This document shows, in pieces, positions 50,676 through 61,420 of a stretch of DNA of 64,000 bases. Under the pieces are notes generated by a model. The model worked only from the letters and a program-made list of their open reading frames with translations. It searched no databases and was not told where the DNA came from. The position numbers and the translations under genes were made by a program. Origin of the DNA: an uncultured Eubacteriales bacterium (GTDB lineage: Bacteria; Bacillota_I; Bacilli_A; RF39; UBA660); contig CAJJKI010000002.1 in the NCBI GenBank assembly GCA_905188025.1, positions 1 to 64,000 on the forward strand, written 5' to 3'. Numbering within the stretch: the stretch's first letter is position 1; the number at the start of each line of letters is the position of its first letter.

Positions 50676-51029
50676 ATGAACAATGAATTATTTACAATAA
50701 AGCCAAGTTTAAGACAATATTACGGAAGAACTATAACTAAGAAAACTGAGTTCGATGAATATACAGATGATAAAACAGTGCATCAAACTTTAAAAGATTT
50801 AATATTAACCACTGAAATTAATAAAGAAAATGAATATGATGGAATAAAGAGTATAGAGTATAGTAAATTAACTCAAATAATACCAGAAGAAACGATTTTA
50901 ATTTGGAGCGAGACAGATGGTTATATTATTCCTAATGTACCTGTTTATAAACTAAAGGACTTGGAAAAAGAAATTAAAGAAATTAAAGAAATATACAAAG
51001 ATAATACAGATATTAATCCAAAAGGATAG
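50676..51029 (+). CDS. hypothetical structural-operon protein, 117 aa
   Basis: A 117-residue protein with mixed secondary structure (DGYIIPNVPVYKLKDLEKEIKEI at the end, coiled). Its place between capsid and connector suggests a head-associated or adaptor role. AGGAGG follows directly after the tRNA. Not recognised. Confidence 0.5.
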   Translation: MNNELFTIKPSLRQYYGRTITKKTEFDEYTDDKTVHQTLKDLILTTEINKENEYDGIKSIEYSKLTQIIPEETILIWSETDGYIIPNVPVYKLKDLEKEIKEIKEIYKDNTDINPKG

Positions 51030-51037
51030 GTGATAGT

Positions 51038-51592
51038 ATGACATTACTAGAAATGAAGAAAAAAGTATTGAGATTAATTGAGGAAATCAATGATAAAAAT
51101 CCATTGTTAACCGATGATCCAGATATAGCAAATAAGATAAACGATGTTATAAACCAGATTCAAAATGAAATTGCTAGAATAAAAAAAATACCTGCTAAAG
51201 AAGAGTTAGAGGTAACTAAAGGTGATGAGGTTGATTTTTCTGAGATAGCAAAGGATTTATTTCAAATTAACATCGTTAGGGGAGTAGAAAATGATATTAT
51301 AGGTAATACTATTAATTTCTATGGCAATGGTACTGCTAAAGTGTATTATTATAAGTATCCTAAACAAATAACTGCTGATACAAAAGATAGTGAGTTTGCT
51401 TTTGATTTATCAACAGATGTGCTTGAAATAATGCCTTATGGTGTGGCTGGTGATTTACTTAAATCTGATATATCAGCTAGTTATGGACAAGTTTATTCAA
51501 ATAGATATGAGCAAATGTTACAAAGATTAGATCCGAGATTTCATACCGGTAGCATTTATCTAGAAGGGGATGATACTAGTGAGTTCTTATAG
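51038..51592 (+). CDS. head-tail connector/adaptor protein (probable)
   Basis: A 184-residue protein with a helical start typical of connector adaptors (LEMKKKVLRLIEEI; DIANKINDVINQIQNEI). A beta region with YYYKYPKQITADT follows, then VLEIMPYGVAGDLLKSD. This fits gp6/gp4-type ring adaptors that sit under the portal. It overlaps the next gene by 14-23 bp. Confidence 0.65.
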   Translation: MTLLEMKKKVLRLIEEINDKNPLLTDDPDIANKINDVINQIQNEIARIKKIPAKEELEVTKGDEVDFSEIAKDLFQINIVRGVENDIIGNTINFYGNGTAKVYYYKYPKQITADTKDSEFAFDLSTDVLEIMPYGVAGDLLKSDISASYGQVYSNRYEQMLQRLDPRFHTGSIYLEGDDTSEFL

Positions 51593-53300
51593 TAGTTCTA
51601 GTGGTGTTCCTAGTGGAGCATTAGTAACAAGAAAAGTTGATAATTTTGCTGGCGTTGATTTTAGTAATAGTGATACTAATTTATCAAGAAGCCCTGATAG
51701 TTTAAATATGTGGAAAAATTATAAAAATAATAGTGCTGGTATAGAAACAAGGCCTGATATGGAATTAGTAGAAGAATACGATAATACCATATTTGGCCTC
51801 TTTTTTTATGATATAGGTAATACAACTCATAAAATAGTTCATTCTGGAACTAAACTTTATGATAATGATACCTTAATATTTACTGGGATGAATTTGATTA
51901 GAAGTCAGGCATTTATATTTAATAATATATTTTATATAAAAGATGGTTTAAATTATCTTGAATATAATGGAACTGAAATAAAAGAAGTTGAAGGTACAAT
52001 TCCAACTACAACAATAGGAGATCCTACTGGGGAGGGGACAACATATCAAGATGTAAATTTGCTTACTGGACTTAGAAAGAATCTAAGAATAGGTGATGGT
52101 GTAACGACAAAGTTTAAACTAGATACTGAAAACATAGATAGTGATTATGTAGTAACTGCTAAAGTAACTATAGGACTAAACACACTTACTTATGTTCAAG
52201 GCAAAGACTTAACAGTAAATGTTACAGAAGGAAGTATTACTTTTAATACTGCTCCTGCAAAACCAACTACTGATGGTCAACATAATATAGAAATATTGTT
52301 TAGAAAAACCATTCCAGGATATAGAGATAGAATCAATAAATGCACTATGTTAGCTGTATTTGACAATAGGGTATTTTTTAGCGGAAACCAAGATTATCCT
52401 AATGCAATATTTCATAGTTCATTAGAAGATCCTAGATATGTTAGTGATTTGGATTATTATAATGAGGGAATGGATTTAGCAAAGGTTAAAGCATTAATAC
52501 CTAGTAATAATGCTCTATGGGTACTAAAAGAACCATCACAAGCTAATACAACAGTATTTTATCATAATCCGGTGTTAGATAATAATTATGGTAAAGTTTA
52601 TCCTAGCACACACTCTAGTATATCAACGGGGTGTGTTTCTACTGGAATAAATTTTAATGATGACATAGTTTTCTTTTCTGATAGAGGGATGGAGGCTATT
52701 AGTGGCGATATAACTAGTGAACAAGTATTAGCACATAGATCTAGTATGGTAGATGGTAAACTTTTAAAAGAAACTAATTATAAAAATATGATGCTACAAG
52801 AGTGGGAAGGTTATCTACTAGTAATTATTGATAATAAAATTTATTTAGCTGATAGTAGGCAAAGATATCAAAATATCAATATTGAATATGAATGGTATTA
52901 TTGGGAATTATCTTGCAATATTAGTTGCACTGCAGTAAAAAATGGAGTGCTTTATTTATGTGGTAATAATAAGATTTATAAGTTGACCAAAACTACTGGC
53001 GAAATAAATTCTTATTGGGCTACTAAACATGATGATTTTAAATATCCAGAATATCAAAAAACCACTAATAAAAGAGGCGGTACTGCAGAAGTAAAAGGCG
53101 ATAATATAAAAATAGCGGTCAAAACTGACAATAATGATTTTGAAGAAATTGGAGATTATTCCAATGTTAAAGGATATATAGTTTATAGAATTAAAAAGAA
53201 AAAATGGAAACGATTACAAATGAAATTTAGTTCTACTAAACCATTTGGTTTAAATAGTTATACTTTAGAGTCATTTGTAGGTGGATATGTGAAGAGGTGA
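51579..53300 (+). CDS. beta-propeller-like tail/DNA-stabilisation protein (P22 gp10-like)
   Basis: A protein of about 573 residues with repeated beta segments (GNTTHKIVHSGTKLYD; FNNIFYIKDGLNYLEYNGTEI; FNDDIVFFSDRGMEAISG; NGVLYLCGNNKIYKL) suggesting a beta-propeller. Such proteins plug the connector in short-tailed phages (P22 gp10-like). GTG 51579 fits the AAGGGG spacing better than ATG 51570. Position right after the adaptor fits. Confidence 0.6.
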   Translation: MSSYSSSSGVPSGALVTRKVDNFAGVDFSNSDTNLSRSPDSLNMWKNYKNNSAGIETRPDMELVEEYDNTIFGLFFYDIGNTTHKIVHSGTKLYDNDTLIFTGMNLIRSQAFIFNNIFYIKDGLNYLEYNGTEIKEVEGTIPTTTIGDPTGEGTTYQDVNLLTGLRKNLRIGDGVTTKFKLDTENIDSDYVVTAKVTIGLNTLTYVQGKDLTVNVTEGSITFNTAPAKPTTDGQHNIEILFRKTIPGYRDRINKCTMLAVFDNRVFFSGNQDYPNAIFHSSLEDPRYVSDLDYYNEGMDLAKVKALIPSNNALWVLKEPSQANTTVFYHNPVLDNNYGKVYPSTHSSISTGCVSTGINFNDDIVFFSDRGMEAISGDITSEQVLAHRSSMVDGKLLKETNYKNMMLQEWEGYLLVIIDNKIYLADSRQRYQNINIEYEWYYWELSCNISCTAVKNGVLYLCGNNKIYKLTKTTGEINSYWATKHDDFKYPEYQKTTNKRGGTAEVKGDNIKIAVKTDNNDFEEIGDYSNVKGYIVYRIKKKKWKRLQMKFSSTKPFGLNSYTLESFVGGYVKR

Positions 53301-53306
53301 TAAGAA

Positions 53307-54335
53307 ATGAATGTTAATTATGAAGATGATAGATTTAAGCAAGTAGAAAATGAAAAAAAAAGTGAATTAAATAAATATAATGAAACGTATAATGATTTAA
53401 TTAATGAGAGAAATAATCTTACGAATCAACAACAAGAAATGGTTGATAGATGGGAAAATACTCAAAAAGATATTGCTAATAAGAACCTTCAATATCAGAA
53501 AGATTTGATAGAACAACAAAGGAAAAAGGCTGAACAAACATATCAAAACGAGGCGAAAGCATCTTATATTGATTACCAAAAAGAAGTAGATAAATATGGT
53601 GTCAGTAGAGAAAATGTAGTTAATAATGGATTGTCTAACAGTGGATATTCAGAAAGTTCTAAGGTTGATATGTACAATACTTATCAAAATAGACTTGGAA
53701 CAGCAAGAAAAAGTATGCAAGATGCTGGATTAGAATTTGATAATGCAATAAGACAGGCACAATTATCAAATGATGAAACATTGGCACAGAATGCTTTAAC
53801 AGCATTACAAAACAAATTAAACATTATATTAGAAGGATTTAATTATAGATCAGAACAAGAAAATAATAGACTGAATTGGAATAACACAATTAATAATAAC
53901 TATTATAACAGGTACAAAAATGTTGAAAGTCAAATCAATTACGAAAATGAAACAGCTGAAAAAATTAGACAATACAATGAACAAATGGAATATCAAAAAG
54001 AAAGAGATAGAATTGCTGATGAACAATGGCAAAAAGAATATGCATTACAACAAGCACAAGCAGCAGCCCAAAATAACTATTATTCCAGTTTAACTAATGG
54101 TAAAGGAGATCAAGAAATTTCTGATGGTAATACATCACAAGGTAATGTGTCTAACTCTAATTATGAAGAAACTGGTGATGTTTTTCAAATTAATGGTAAA
54201 AATTATCCAGTGTATAAGGGAAAAGATGGATTTATGTATTATTTAAAAGGAAATAATTATATAAGATTTGCTAATACTCGCGTTGGAGGTGGAACTGGTT
54301 CCTTTGGAGGTAATGGAAAATCTGGCGGAAGATAA
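53307..54335 (+). CDS. coiled-coil virion protein, 342 aa
   Basis: A Gln/Asn/Glu-rich long coiled coil (about residues 1-250) is followed by a Gly-rich end (VGGGTGSFGGNGKSGG). It resembles internal or ejected virion proteins of podoviruses in composition, but I recognise no family. It lies between the tail-plug-like gene and the giant polyvalent protein. Confidence 0.55.
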   Translation: MNVNYEDDRFKQVENEKKSELNKYNETYNDLINERNNLTNQQQEMVDRWENTQKDIANKNLQYQKDLIEQQRKKAEQTYQNEAKASYIDYQKEVDKYGVSRENVVNNGLSNSGYSESSKVDMYNTYQNRLGTARKSMQDAGLEFDNAIRQAQLSNDETLAQNALTALQNKLNIILEGFNYRSEQENNRLNWNNTINNNYYNRYKNVESQINYENETAEKIRQYNEQMEYQKERDRIADEQWQKEYALQQAQAAAQNNYYSSLTNGKGDQEISDGNTSQGNVSNSNYEETGDVFQINGKNYPVYKGKDGFMYYLKGNNYIRFANTRVGGGTGSFGGNGKSGGR

Positions 54336-54347
54336 GGAGTGAAAAAT

Positions 54348-57300
54348 ATGGGTTATTTATATACAGCGAATTCAAATGGTAGAATATCTAGGCAAGAACT
54401 TGATAAAAAGACAAAAATTATTAATAATGAAGATGGTACAATAAATTTAAAGTATTCTGGAATGCAAAAGATTAAAAATAGCATAAAGTCTATGGGTAAT
54501 TTAATTACTAAAGGTGCTGTTAAAGAAACTGAAAGTCAATTAGATTGGATGAATAAAGCAAACTCTAAGTTAATGAGTGGTGCATACAAATTACTTGGAA
54601 GAAAAGATCTTGCACAAAGAGAAGTAGAACGTAGTAATGATTTTATAAAAGAAGACTATACTCAAAAAATTTGGGATAAAACAGGAATGCAGAATGATTT
54701 AGAAAAGCAATCTATAAATGGTTCTATAATAAAGGAAAGCAATATAGGTGGTCAAATAGCTTATGGTTTGGGACAACAAGGTGTTAGAATTGCCGAAGGT
54801 GCTTTATTAAGTGGTGGAGCAAATGTCGGCAAGGTAGATGGACTTGATAATTTAAGTAAATTTGAAAAAATCGGAGTACAATTAGCAATAGATGCTCCTA
54901 GTAATGTTGCAATGTATGCTAGCTCGTATGGAAGCGGTTATGAACAAGCATTACAAGAAGGTGCTACTACTAAACAAGCAGAAAAATACGCTAGAGGCAG
55001 TGCAGCTATAGAATTTGCTACAGAAATGATGACTGGTGGAATTCCTGGAACTAATGGTAAAGGCTTTTTAGATTATGGGGTAGAAAAGGTAATAAATAAA
55101 ATAACTCAAAAAGCAAGTTCAAAAGTAGCAAATATTGCACTTAAATATGGATATCATATAATAGGTGAAGGCTTCGAAGAAGCAATGTCTGAAATACTTA
55201 ATCCATATTTAAAAAATGCTACTTATGGTTCTAATGAAAAAATTGATTGGGAACAAGTGTGGAATGCTGCTGTCGTAGGTGGTGTTATTGGTGGAATATT
55301 AGAGGCTCCAGGTACTGTTAGTGAATTGAAATATAACAAAATAAATAGAGATAAAGTATCGCAAAATCTAGAAAAAAATATAGATGGTATAAGAGAAAAT
55401 ATCAATAATAATCAAAATATCAATAATAATCAAAATATTAATAATAACAACAATAATAATATAGAACAAATACAAAATGAAATACAAAGACTAGAAATAT
55501 TGGAAAAAAATGACAACATAACAAATCAACAGGAACAATATTTAGCAGAACTAAAAAAACAGTTAAATGCTATTCAAAACCAAACTGTTGATACAAATAT
55601 TTCTTTATCAACAAGGGAAAATTTACCTACAGTTCAAGATATAGTTCAACAAGAAAAAACAAATCAAAGTAATATTAATTTGCCTGTATATAATCAGCAA
55701 AGTAATGTTAACAATTCTGATAAGGCTATTTTGCCTACTACAAGCGATTTTAATAATTCTAATCTAAATATGCCAACTAGTGATATAAAGATTGATGTGA
55801 CTAAAATAAAACCAGAAATATTAAATGATATTAAAGGCTTTAAATTGGGAGATCCTAGTATCGAAAGTTATAAAGGTAGTTACATTAAAACAATGTTAAA
55901 TGAAGTTGGTATAAAAGTGCCTACTGCTATGAATTATGTAAGTGAAGTAAGACCAGACATGAGTTTTACTACAACTAAAGATTTAACTAGACAACAATAT
56001 GCTTCAATTGGAAATGCTCTTCAAAAACTAAGAAGTGTAGATGTGACTAGTGTAAATAATACCAATAATGCAATATTGCCCATTGATATGTTGCAAATAA
56101 AGCAGACAAAAGGAAATATACCTATAAATCAAGAACTATTAAATAAATATTCAACTGCAAAAGAAATATTTGATAATGAAGTTAATAATTTTGATGGAAA
56201 AGTAAGCGTTGAAACTAATATACCTGAGTTAAATGACATTGATATTTCAACCTTAAAGTCAAAAGAAACAAAAGAACTAGCATATACGATATTTAAAAAA
56301 TATAATTCAAAATCAGTATTTGAAAACGATGGAAATAAAATAACAGTTAGTAAAAGCGGAATAAACGAAAGTGTAGAAAAAATATTTAATAATAAAAAAC
56401 AAAGAAACTTGTTAAAAGAACATTTACAGGTTTTTTCTGATTTAGGAGATATTATTGAACATGCAACATTAGTAAATCAAACACGAGAAGTAAAAAATAG
56501 AGAAAATATAAATAGTTGGAATTATTATTTTGATGGGTTAAATATTGATGGAGAGATATATCATTTAGAATTTGATGTAAGGTCTTTGCATAATGGACAA
56601 AATCAATATAGAGTTCAAAGATTACAAAAAAAGCAGACTACTCACTCCGGGGACCTTAGTAATATTACTAACGACTTGCCGGCTTTTGGGCAATCTGCTT
56701 TTTCTAACGATAATATACCACAATCTAACAATAATGTCAATAACGATATATTACCTACTATTAATAATATGCAAAATAGTGAAAAAAATACTAACAAAAT
56801 ATTAAATCCAAATGAAATATCAAAATTAACTAAGGAAGATGCTAATACTACACCTATTTTACCAACAAAAGCAAGTACAAACAAAGTAAATGATGGTGAT
56901 AGTCATTTTGCAAAAAATATTGAAGAAAAAGTGAATATGTTAAATATAGATCAAAAGGCAAAAATACTTTCGAATGAAGATGTTAGATATTATGATAAAG
57001 TAACTAACAAAGAAAGTTTAGAAAAAGCCTTCCAAAAATTAAATGATGGCGGTAGTTCAGAAACATTAAGATGGGTAAAGCAAGATAGTAAAAATGCAAA
57101 TGCTACAGATGTTGCAGAAGGATGGATTTTGTTAAAGCAATATTCCGATAGTGGAGATTATGATGGCATGGTAGAAATTGCAAAAAAACTTAGGGAAATA
57201 GGTACAACAGCAGGCCAAACAGTACAAGCATTTAACATTATGGAGAGGATGACACCAGAAGGTATGGTCAAATATGCTCAATCTGAATTATCTGAAGCTT

Positions 57301-59780
57301 ATGATAGAATGGTTAAAAACAAATCTAAAGAGTGGATAGATGAACATAGAGAAGACTTTGACTTAAAACCTGATGAAGTAGAATTTATTATGGATACGAT
57401 GAAAGAAATACAAGATATGGATGATGGTTATGATAAACGAGTTAAACTTGCAGAAATTCAAAAATTAATGACTGATAAACTACCGCCTGAAAAAGGTGCA
57501 AAAATTAGATCTTGGATGAGAATATCTATGTTGTTTAATCCTAAGACTCAAGTAAGAAATGTTGCTGGTAATGCTTTAATAATGCCAGTTAATTCTTTCA
57601 GTGACTTGTTTTCTAGTTATATGGATAAATTAATTGCTAAAAAGACAGGCATAAGAACAACTGGTACTACAAATGTTAAAGCAATGATTAGAGGTATTAA
57701 AAGAGGTGCTTATGAAGCTACTAATGATTATAGAATGGGCATTAACACTAAAGATATGGAAGGTAATAGATTTGAAATATCAAATGGTAAGTCATTTAAT
57801 GATAAAATTGCTATGGGAAAAGCATTGAATAGAACAGAAGCATTATTAAATTATGTTATGGATGCAGGAGACAGAGTATTTAGTGAGGCTGCTTTTGAAA
57901 ATTCATTACGAAATCAACTGGTATTAAACAATGCTACAGAAATTACACAGGAAATGATTGATATAGCGCATCAAGAGGCTTTATCTAGAACTTGGAATGA
58001 TAATAATAATTATACTAAATTTGTTTTGGGTGTAAGAAAAGGACTAAATAAATTAAATGTTAATGGTTATGGTCTTGGTGATGTGTTGATACCATTTGCA
58101 AAAACACCAGCAAATTTAACAAAAGCAATTGTTGATTATTCTCCTGCTGGTCTAGTTAGTACTATAAATAAGGGTATTAATTTAAAAAGATCACTTACTA
58201 ATGGGCAATATACTGCTACTATGCAACATGAGTTTGTTCAAAGTTTAGGCAAGGCTACTGCTGGTACTATGCTATATATACTTGGTGTTGCTCTTGCAAA
58301 AGCAGGTATAACAAGCGGTGATAGTGATGATGATAAAGATACTGCTAATTTCTTAAAAAACACTTTAGGGATTAGTTCATACTCTATTAAAATTGGTGAT
58401 AAATCATTCACTTACGATTGGGCTCAACCATTAGCTGCACCACTATCAATAACTGCTAATGTGGTTAATTCTAAAAGTGGTGACTCTAAAGCATTATTAG
58501 AAGGTATAGTTGGCTCTTTAGATAGCGCTGGAAGTATTTTGCTAGAACAATCATTTTTGCAAAGTATAAATGATGTTCTTAATGATAATGATGGTGTTGT
58601 ATCCGGAATCATTAACGAGGTGTTAGAATTACCTGCTAGAGCAGTTCCTACTTTTTCAAAGCAAATAGCAGATTTGGTAGATGGTACTCAAAGAACTTCG
58701 TTTGAATATGGAAAACCGATTCAAAGTGCGGTGAATAGCATAAAGGCAAAAATACCTTTTGTAAGTAAAACTCTAAATCCTGCAGTAGATACTATGGGCA
58801 GAGAAATACAAAAATATGGTGGAAAGAATAATATCTTTAATGTATTTTTTAATCCTGCCAATGTTAGCACAGAAAATATAAGTGAATCTGCTGAGGAAAT
58901 ATACAGACTGTACAAAGAAACTGGAGAGACAGATGTTATGCCTAGAGTAGCACCGTACTATATAAATCAAAAAGGCGAAAAAATTATGATTACTGGTAAG
59001 GAGAGGGTTGAGTATCAAAAAACTTCTGGAAAAATAATAGAAGACAATATCAAAAAACTAATTAATAATGCATCTTATTCAAATATGTCTGATTCAGATA
59101 AAGCAAATGTTGTTAAAGATATAGTTAATTATTCTTATAACATTGCTAAAAAAGATGTATTAGGATTAGAACTTTCTAATACATATCAAAAAGCATATGA
59201 ATATTCTGAAATAGGAGATATAGGAGATTATTATACATTTAAAGAAAGTATTGATAATACTGATAAAGATACCAAAAAGGCTAGTATAACTAAATTCTTG
59301 ATAGATAGTGATTTGAATGATAAACAATTAGCATATTTATATGGCAATTATTATTCAAGTGATAAAGTTTTAAATGCTTTGGTACAATCAAATATACCAA
59401 TTAAAGAATACATAAAGTTTAATTCTGAAACATTTGAGAGTGATTATTATGCAAATGGCAAGACTGTACCTAATTCTAGGAAAAATAAAGTGATTAAGTA
59501 TATTAATAGTTTAAACCTTAGTATTCCTCAAAAGGCAATGCTTATTAAAATGGAATATAGCAGTTTTAAGCAATATGATAATCAAATAGTTAAATATGTC
59601 AATGATATAAATTGCTCTTCATATGATAAGAAAATTATATTAAAAACTGTTGGATTTACGAATTATGATAGAGATATAATAAATGCTATCAATTCTAAGA
59701 ATATATCAATAGAAGAAAAAACCAAAGAGTTAGAAGAATTAGGATTCAAAGTAAGAAATGGTAGGGTGTATACAAAATGA
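54348..59780 (+). CDS. giant polyvalent virion protein (LPD-type), 1810 aa
   Basis: The N-terminal region (to about residue 330) has Gly/Ala-rich helices that may cross membranes. An Asn/Gln low-complexity linker (about 350-390) follows, then spacers. Next comes a domain near 690-780 with FSDLGDIIEHA, NYYFDGLNIDGEIYHLEFDVR and RVQRLQKKQ, resembling the PBECR/LPD nuclease-type domain of polyvalent proteins. A long C-terminal part has LFNPKTQVRNVAGNAL (LPD38-like) and YGLGDVLIPFAKTPANLTKAI. Such proteins are packaged and injected with the DNA. ATG 54348 follows AAGGAG. Confidence 0.7.
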   Translation: MGYLYTANSNGRISRQELDKKTKIINNEDGTINLKYSGMQKIKNSIKSMGNLITKGAVKETESQLDWMNKANSKLMSGAYKLLGRKDLAQREVERSNDFIKEDYTQKIWDKTGMQNDLEKQSINGSIIKESNIGGQIAYGLGQQGVRIAEGALLSGGANVGKVDGLDNLSKFEKIGVQLAIDAPSNVAMYASSYGSGYEQALQEGATTKQAEKYARGSAAIEFATEMMTGGIPGTNGKGFLDYGVEKVINKITQKASSKVANIALKYGYHIIGEGFEEAMSEILNPYLKNATYGSNEKIDWEQVWNAAVVGGVIGGILEAPGTVSELKYNKINRDKVSQNLEKNIDGIRENINNNQNINNNQNINNNNNNNIEQIQNEIQRLEILEKNDNITNQQEQYLAELKKQLNAIQNQTVDTNISLSTRENLPTVQDIVQQEKTNQSNINLPVYNQQSNVNNSDKAILPTTSDFNNSNLNMPTSDIKIDVTKIKPEILNDIKGFKLGDPSIESYKGSYIKTMLNEVGIKVPTAMNYVSEVRPDMSFTTTKDLTRQQYASIGNALQKLRSVDVTSVNNTNNAILPIDMLQIKQTKGNIPINQELLNKYSTAKEIFDNEVNNFDGKVSVETNIPELNDIDISTLKSKETKELAYTIFKKYNSKSVFENDGNKITVSKSGINESVEKIFNNKKQRNLLKEHLQVFSDLGDIIEHATLVNQTREVKNRENINSWNYYFDGLNIDGEIYHLEFDVRSLHNGQNQYRVQRLQKKQTTHSGDLSNITNDLPAFGQSAFSNDNIPQSNNNVNNDILPTINNMQNSEKNTNKILNPNEISKLTKEDANTTPILPTKASTNKVNDGDSHFAKNIEEKVNMLNIDQKAKILSNEDVRYYDKVTNKESLEKAFQKLNDGGSSETLRWVKQDSKNANATDVAEGWILLKQYSDSGDYDGMVEIAKKLREIGTTAGQTVQAFNIMERMTPEGMVKYAQSELSEAYDRMVKNKSKEWIDEHREDFDLKPDEVEFIMDTMKEIQDMDDGYDKRVKLAEIQKLMTDKLPPEKGAKIRSWMRISMLFNPKTQVRNVAGNALIMPVNSFSDLFSSYMDKLIAKKTGIRTTGTTNVKAMIRGIKRGAYEATNDYRMGINTKDMEGNRFEISNGKSFNDKIAMGKALNRTEALLNYVMDAGDRVFSEAAFENSLRNQLVLNNATEITQEMIDIAHQEALSRTWNDNNNYTKFVLGVRKGLNKLNVNGYGLGDVLIPFAKTPANLTKAIVDYSPAGLVSTINKGINLKRSLTNGQYTATMQHEFVQSLGKATAGTMLYILGVALAKAGITSGDSDDDKDTANFLKNTLGISSYSIKIGDKSFTYDWAQPLAAPLSITANVVNSKSGDSKALLEGIVGSLDSAGSILLEQSFLQSINDVLNDNDGVVSGIINEVLELPARAVPTFSKQIADLVDGTQRTSFEYGKPIQSAVNSIKAKIPFVSKTLNPAVDTMGREIQKYGGKNNIFNVFFNPANVSTENISESAEEIYRLYKETGETDVMPRVAPYYINQKGEKIMITGKERVEYQKTSGKIIEDNIKKLINNASYSNMSDSDKANVVKDIVNYSYNIAKKDVLGLELSNTYQKAYEYSEIGDIGDYYTFKESIDNTDKDTKKASITKFLIDSDLNDKQLAYLYGNYYSSDKVLNALVQSNIPIKEYIKFNSETFESDYYANGKTVPNSRKNKVIKYINSLNLSIPQKAMLIKMEYSSFKQYDNQIVKYVNDINCSSYDKKIILKTVGFTNYDRDIINAINSKNISIEEKTKELEELGFKVRNGRVYTK

Positions 59781-61417
59781 TAAATAAAAGAGATATAAAT
59801 AAACTTAGAACACCAGAAGATTTAGAAAGAAAGTATAACCTCAATGATATTTTGAAATTAAAAGAAAACTATGAATTACAAAAAAATGGACTTAATAAAG
59901 TAGAAAATGAGTTAAATGGCTTTGTGATTGCAACAGGCAAGAACTTAAAAGAACTTCAAAACCAGGTGGATGGAAACATCACTACCTGGTTTTATTCTGG
60001 AGTTCCTACCAATAATAATGAACCCGCTAAAAATTGGTCTACTGATAATGAAAAAAATAATCATTTGGGCGACCTTTATTATGATAAAGATACTGGTTAC
60101 GCCTATAGATACTCACTTGATAATGCGACTTATTCTTGGATAAAAATTACAGATAACGATGTTACTCAAGCCCTAGCAATAGCAAATAGTGCTAAAGATA
60201 CTGCAGATAGTAAAAGAAGAGTTTTTGTGGTACAGCCTATAACACCATACGATGTTGGTGATTTATGGATTAAAAATGAAGAATTATATAGATGTCAAAC
60301 CACTAAATCAAAGGATGAAACATTTGAAGAAAATGACTGGATAATTGCTACTAAGTATACCGATGATACAAAAGCAAACCAAGTAGGAGAAAATTTAACA
60401 ATATTGAGTGGTACGGTTACTGAAATAAAGGAAAACGTTGATAAATTGGAAACTACAATGACTAATACAACTAAGTTGGTCAATGAACAAGGTGAAACTA
60501 TTGGAATACTTGAAACAAAACAAAGCCAAACAGAACAAACAGTAGATGAAATGTCTAGTTCAATTTCAGCAGTTGGCACAAGAGTTACTACAATTGAAAA
60601 TTCAGTACCAAAATATCAGACTGAATTAGACATATATAACATAACAATACCTGTTGATGCAGAATTTAAACCACTTGAAAACAAAGATTATTCAGTGGGA
60701 TATAGTACTAAATTCGAGGGTTCAGAAGTAGAATCAACAGTTAGTTCTCAAAGTGATAATACAGGTATAACATTCGGACTATCAAACAATAAAATAACCT
60801 TATCAGTTTTAACAAGTACTGCTATTACAAGTTTAAGTAATGAATTTGTAATAGATTTCTCTTATATAAAGGATGGCACTACTTATACCGATTCCAAAAA
60901 GTTAGTAGTAGATTTGTTAATCGTCGTTGATGATGAGTTAAACGACTTGCAAAATCAAATTAATGACACTAATAAAGATTTAAATAACAATTACACAAAT
61001 AATACTGAGTTAGATCGAAAATTAGAAGACCAAAAGCAAACGATTACAGAAGAGTTTAGTACAAAAATAACTCAAACCAAATCTGAATGGCAAGCAAGTG
61101 TAATTGAATATATAAATACAAATGGTGTAGAAAAATTTGTTAATACTCTGGTAACAATTGATATTGATGGTTTAAAATTGTCAAAAAGTGATGAGGATAT
61201 AGTTTCTTTACTAAATAATAAAGGATTATATGTATCAGATGGTAAGCTGAGAGAAGACTTGTATAACTTACTTATGAAAGTAGATAGAGCAGGTGCATTA
61301 TTTAAATTGTTAGAAGTATTAGGAACTATAAAAGAACAGGGCATAATCCAAAAAGACAAAGCAACAGATGAAACATATGGTGAGTGCCAAAATTGGTATT
61401 GGATAGGAAGTGATTAA
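59777..61417 (+). CDS. tail/receptor-binding structural protein, 546 aa
   Basis: A 546-residue protein with a helical N-terminus and a carbohydrate-type insert (WSTDNEKNNHLGDLYYDKDTGYAYRY; DVGDLWIKNEELYRC). Heptad coiled coils follow (about 195-270 and 390-440), with a trimeric-fibre look. The start overlaps the previous stop (ATGA). It probably belongs to the tail spike or baseplate-like tip. Confidence 0.65.
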   Translation: MINKRDINKLRTPEDLERKYNLNDILKLKENYELQKNGLNKVENELNGFVIATGKNLKELQNQVDGNITTWFYSGVPTNNNEPAKNWSTDNEKNNHLGDLYYDKDTGYAYRYSLDNATYSWIKITDNDVTQALAIANSAKDTADSKRRVFVVQPITPYDVGDLWIKNEELYRCQTTKSKDETFEENDWIIATKYTDDTKANQVGENLTILSGTVTEIKENVDKLETTMTNTTKLVNEQGETIGILETKQSQTEQTVDEMSSSISAVGTRVTTIENSVPKYQTELDIYNITIPVDAEFKPLENKDYSVGYSTKFEGSEVESTVSSQSDNTGITFGLSNNKITLSVLTSTAITSLSNEFVIDFSYIKDGTTYTDSKKLVVDLLIVVDDELNDLQNQINDTNKDLNNNYTNNTELDRKLEDQKQTITEEFSTKITQTKSEWQASVIEYINTNGVEKFVNTLVTIDIDGLKLSKSDEDIVSLLNNKGLYVSDGKLREDLYNLLMKVDRAGALFKLLEVLGTIKEQGIIQKDKATDETYGECQNWYWIGSD

Positions 61418-61420
61418 TAT

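Noticed and set aside
55395..55460. Short repeats (AATAATCAAAATATC-like) that could look like a CRISPR or satellite array
   Set aside because: They lie inside the polyvalent protein and encode an Asn/Gln linker; units are short, in frame and without spacers.
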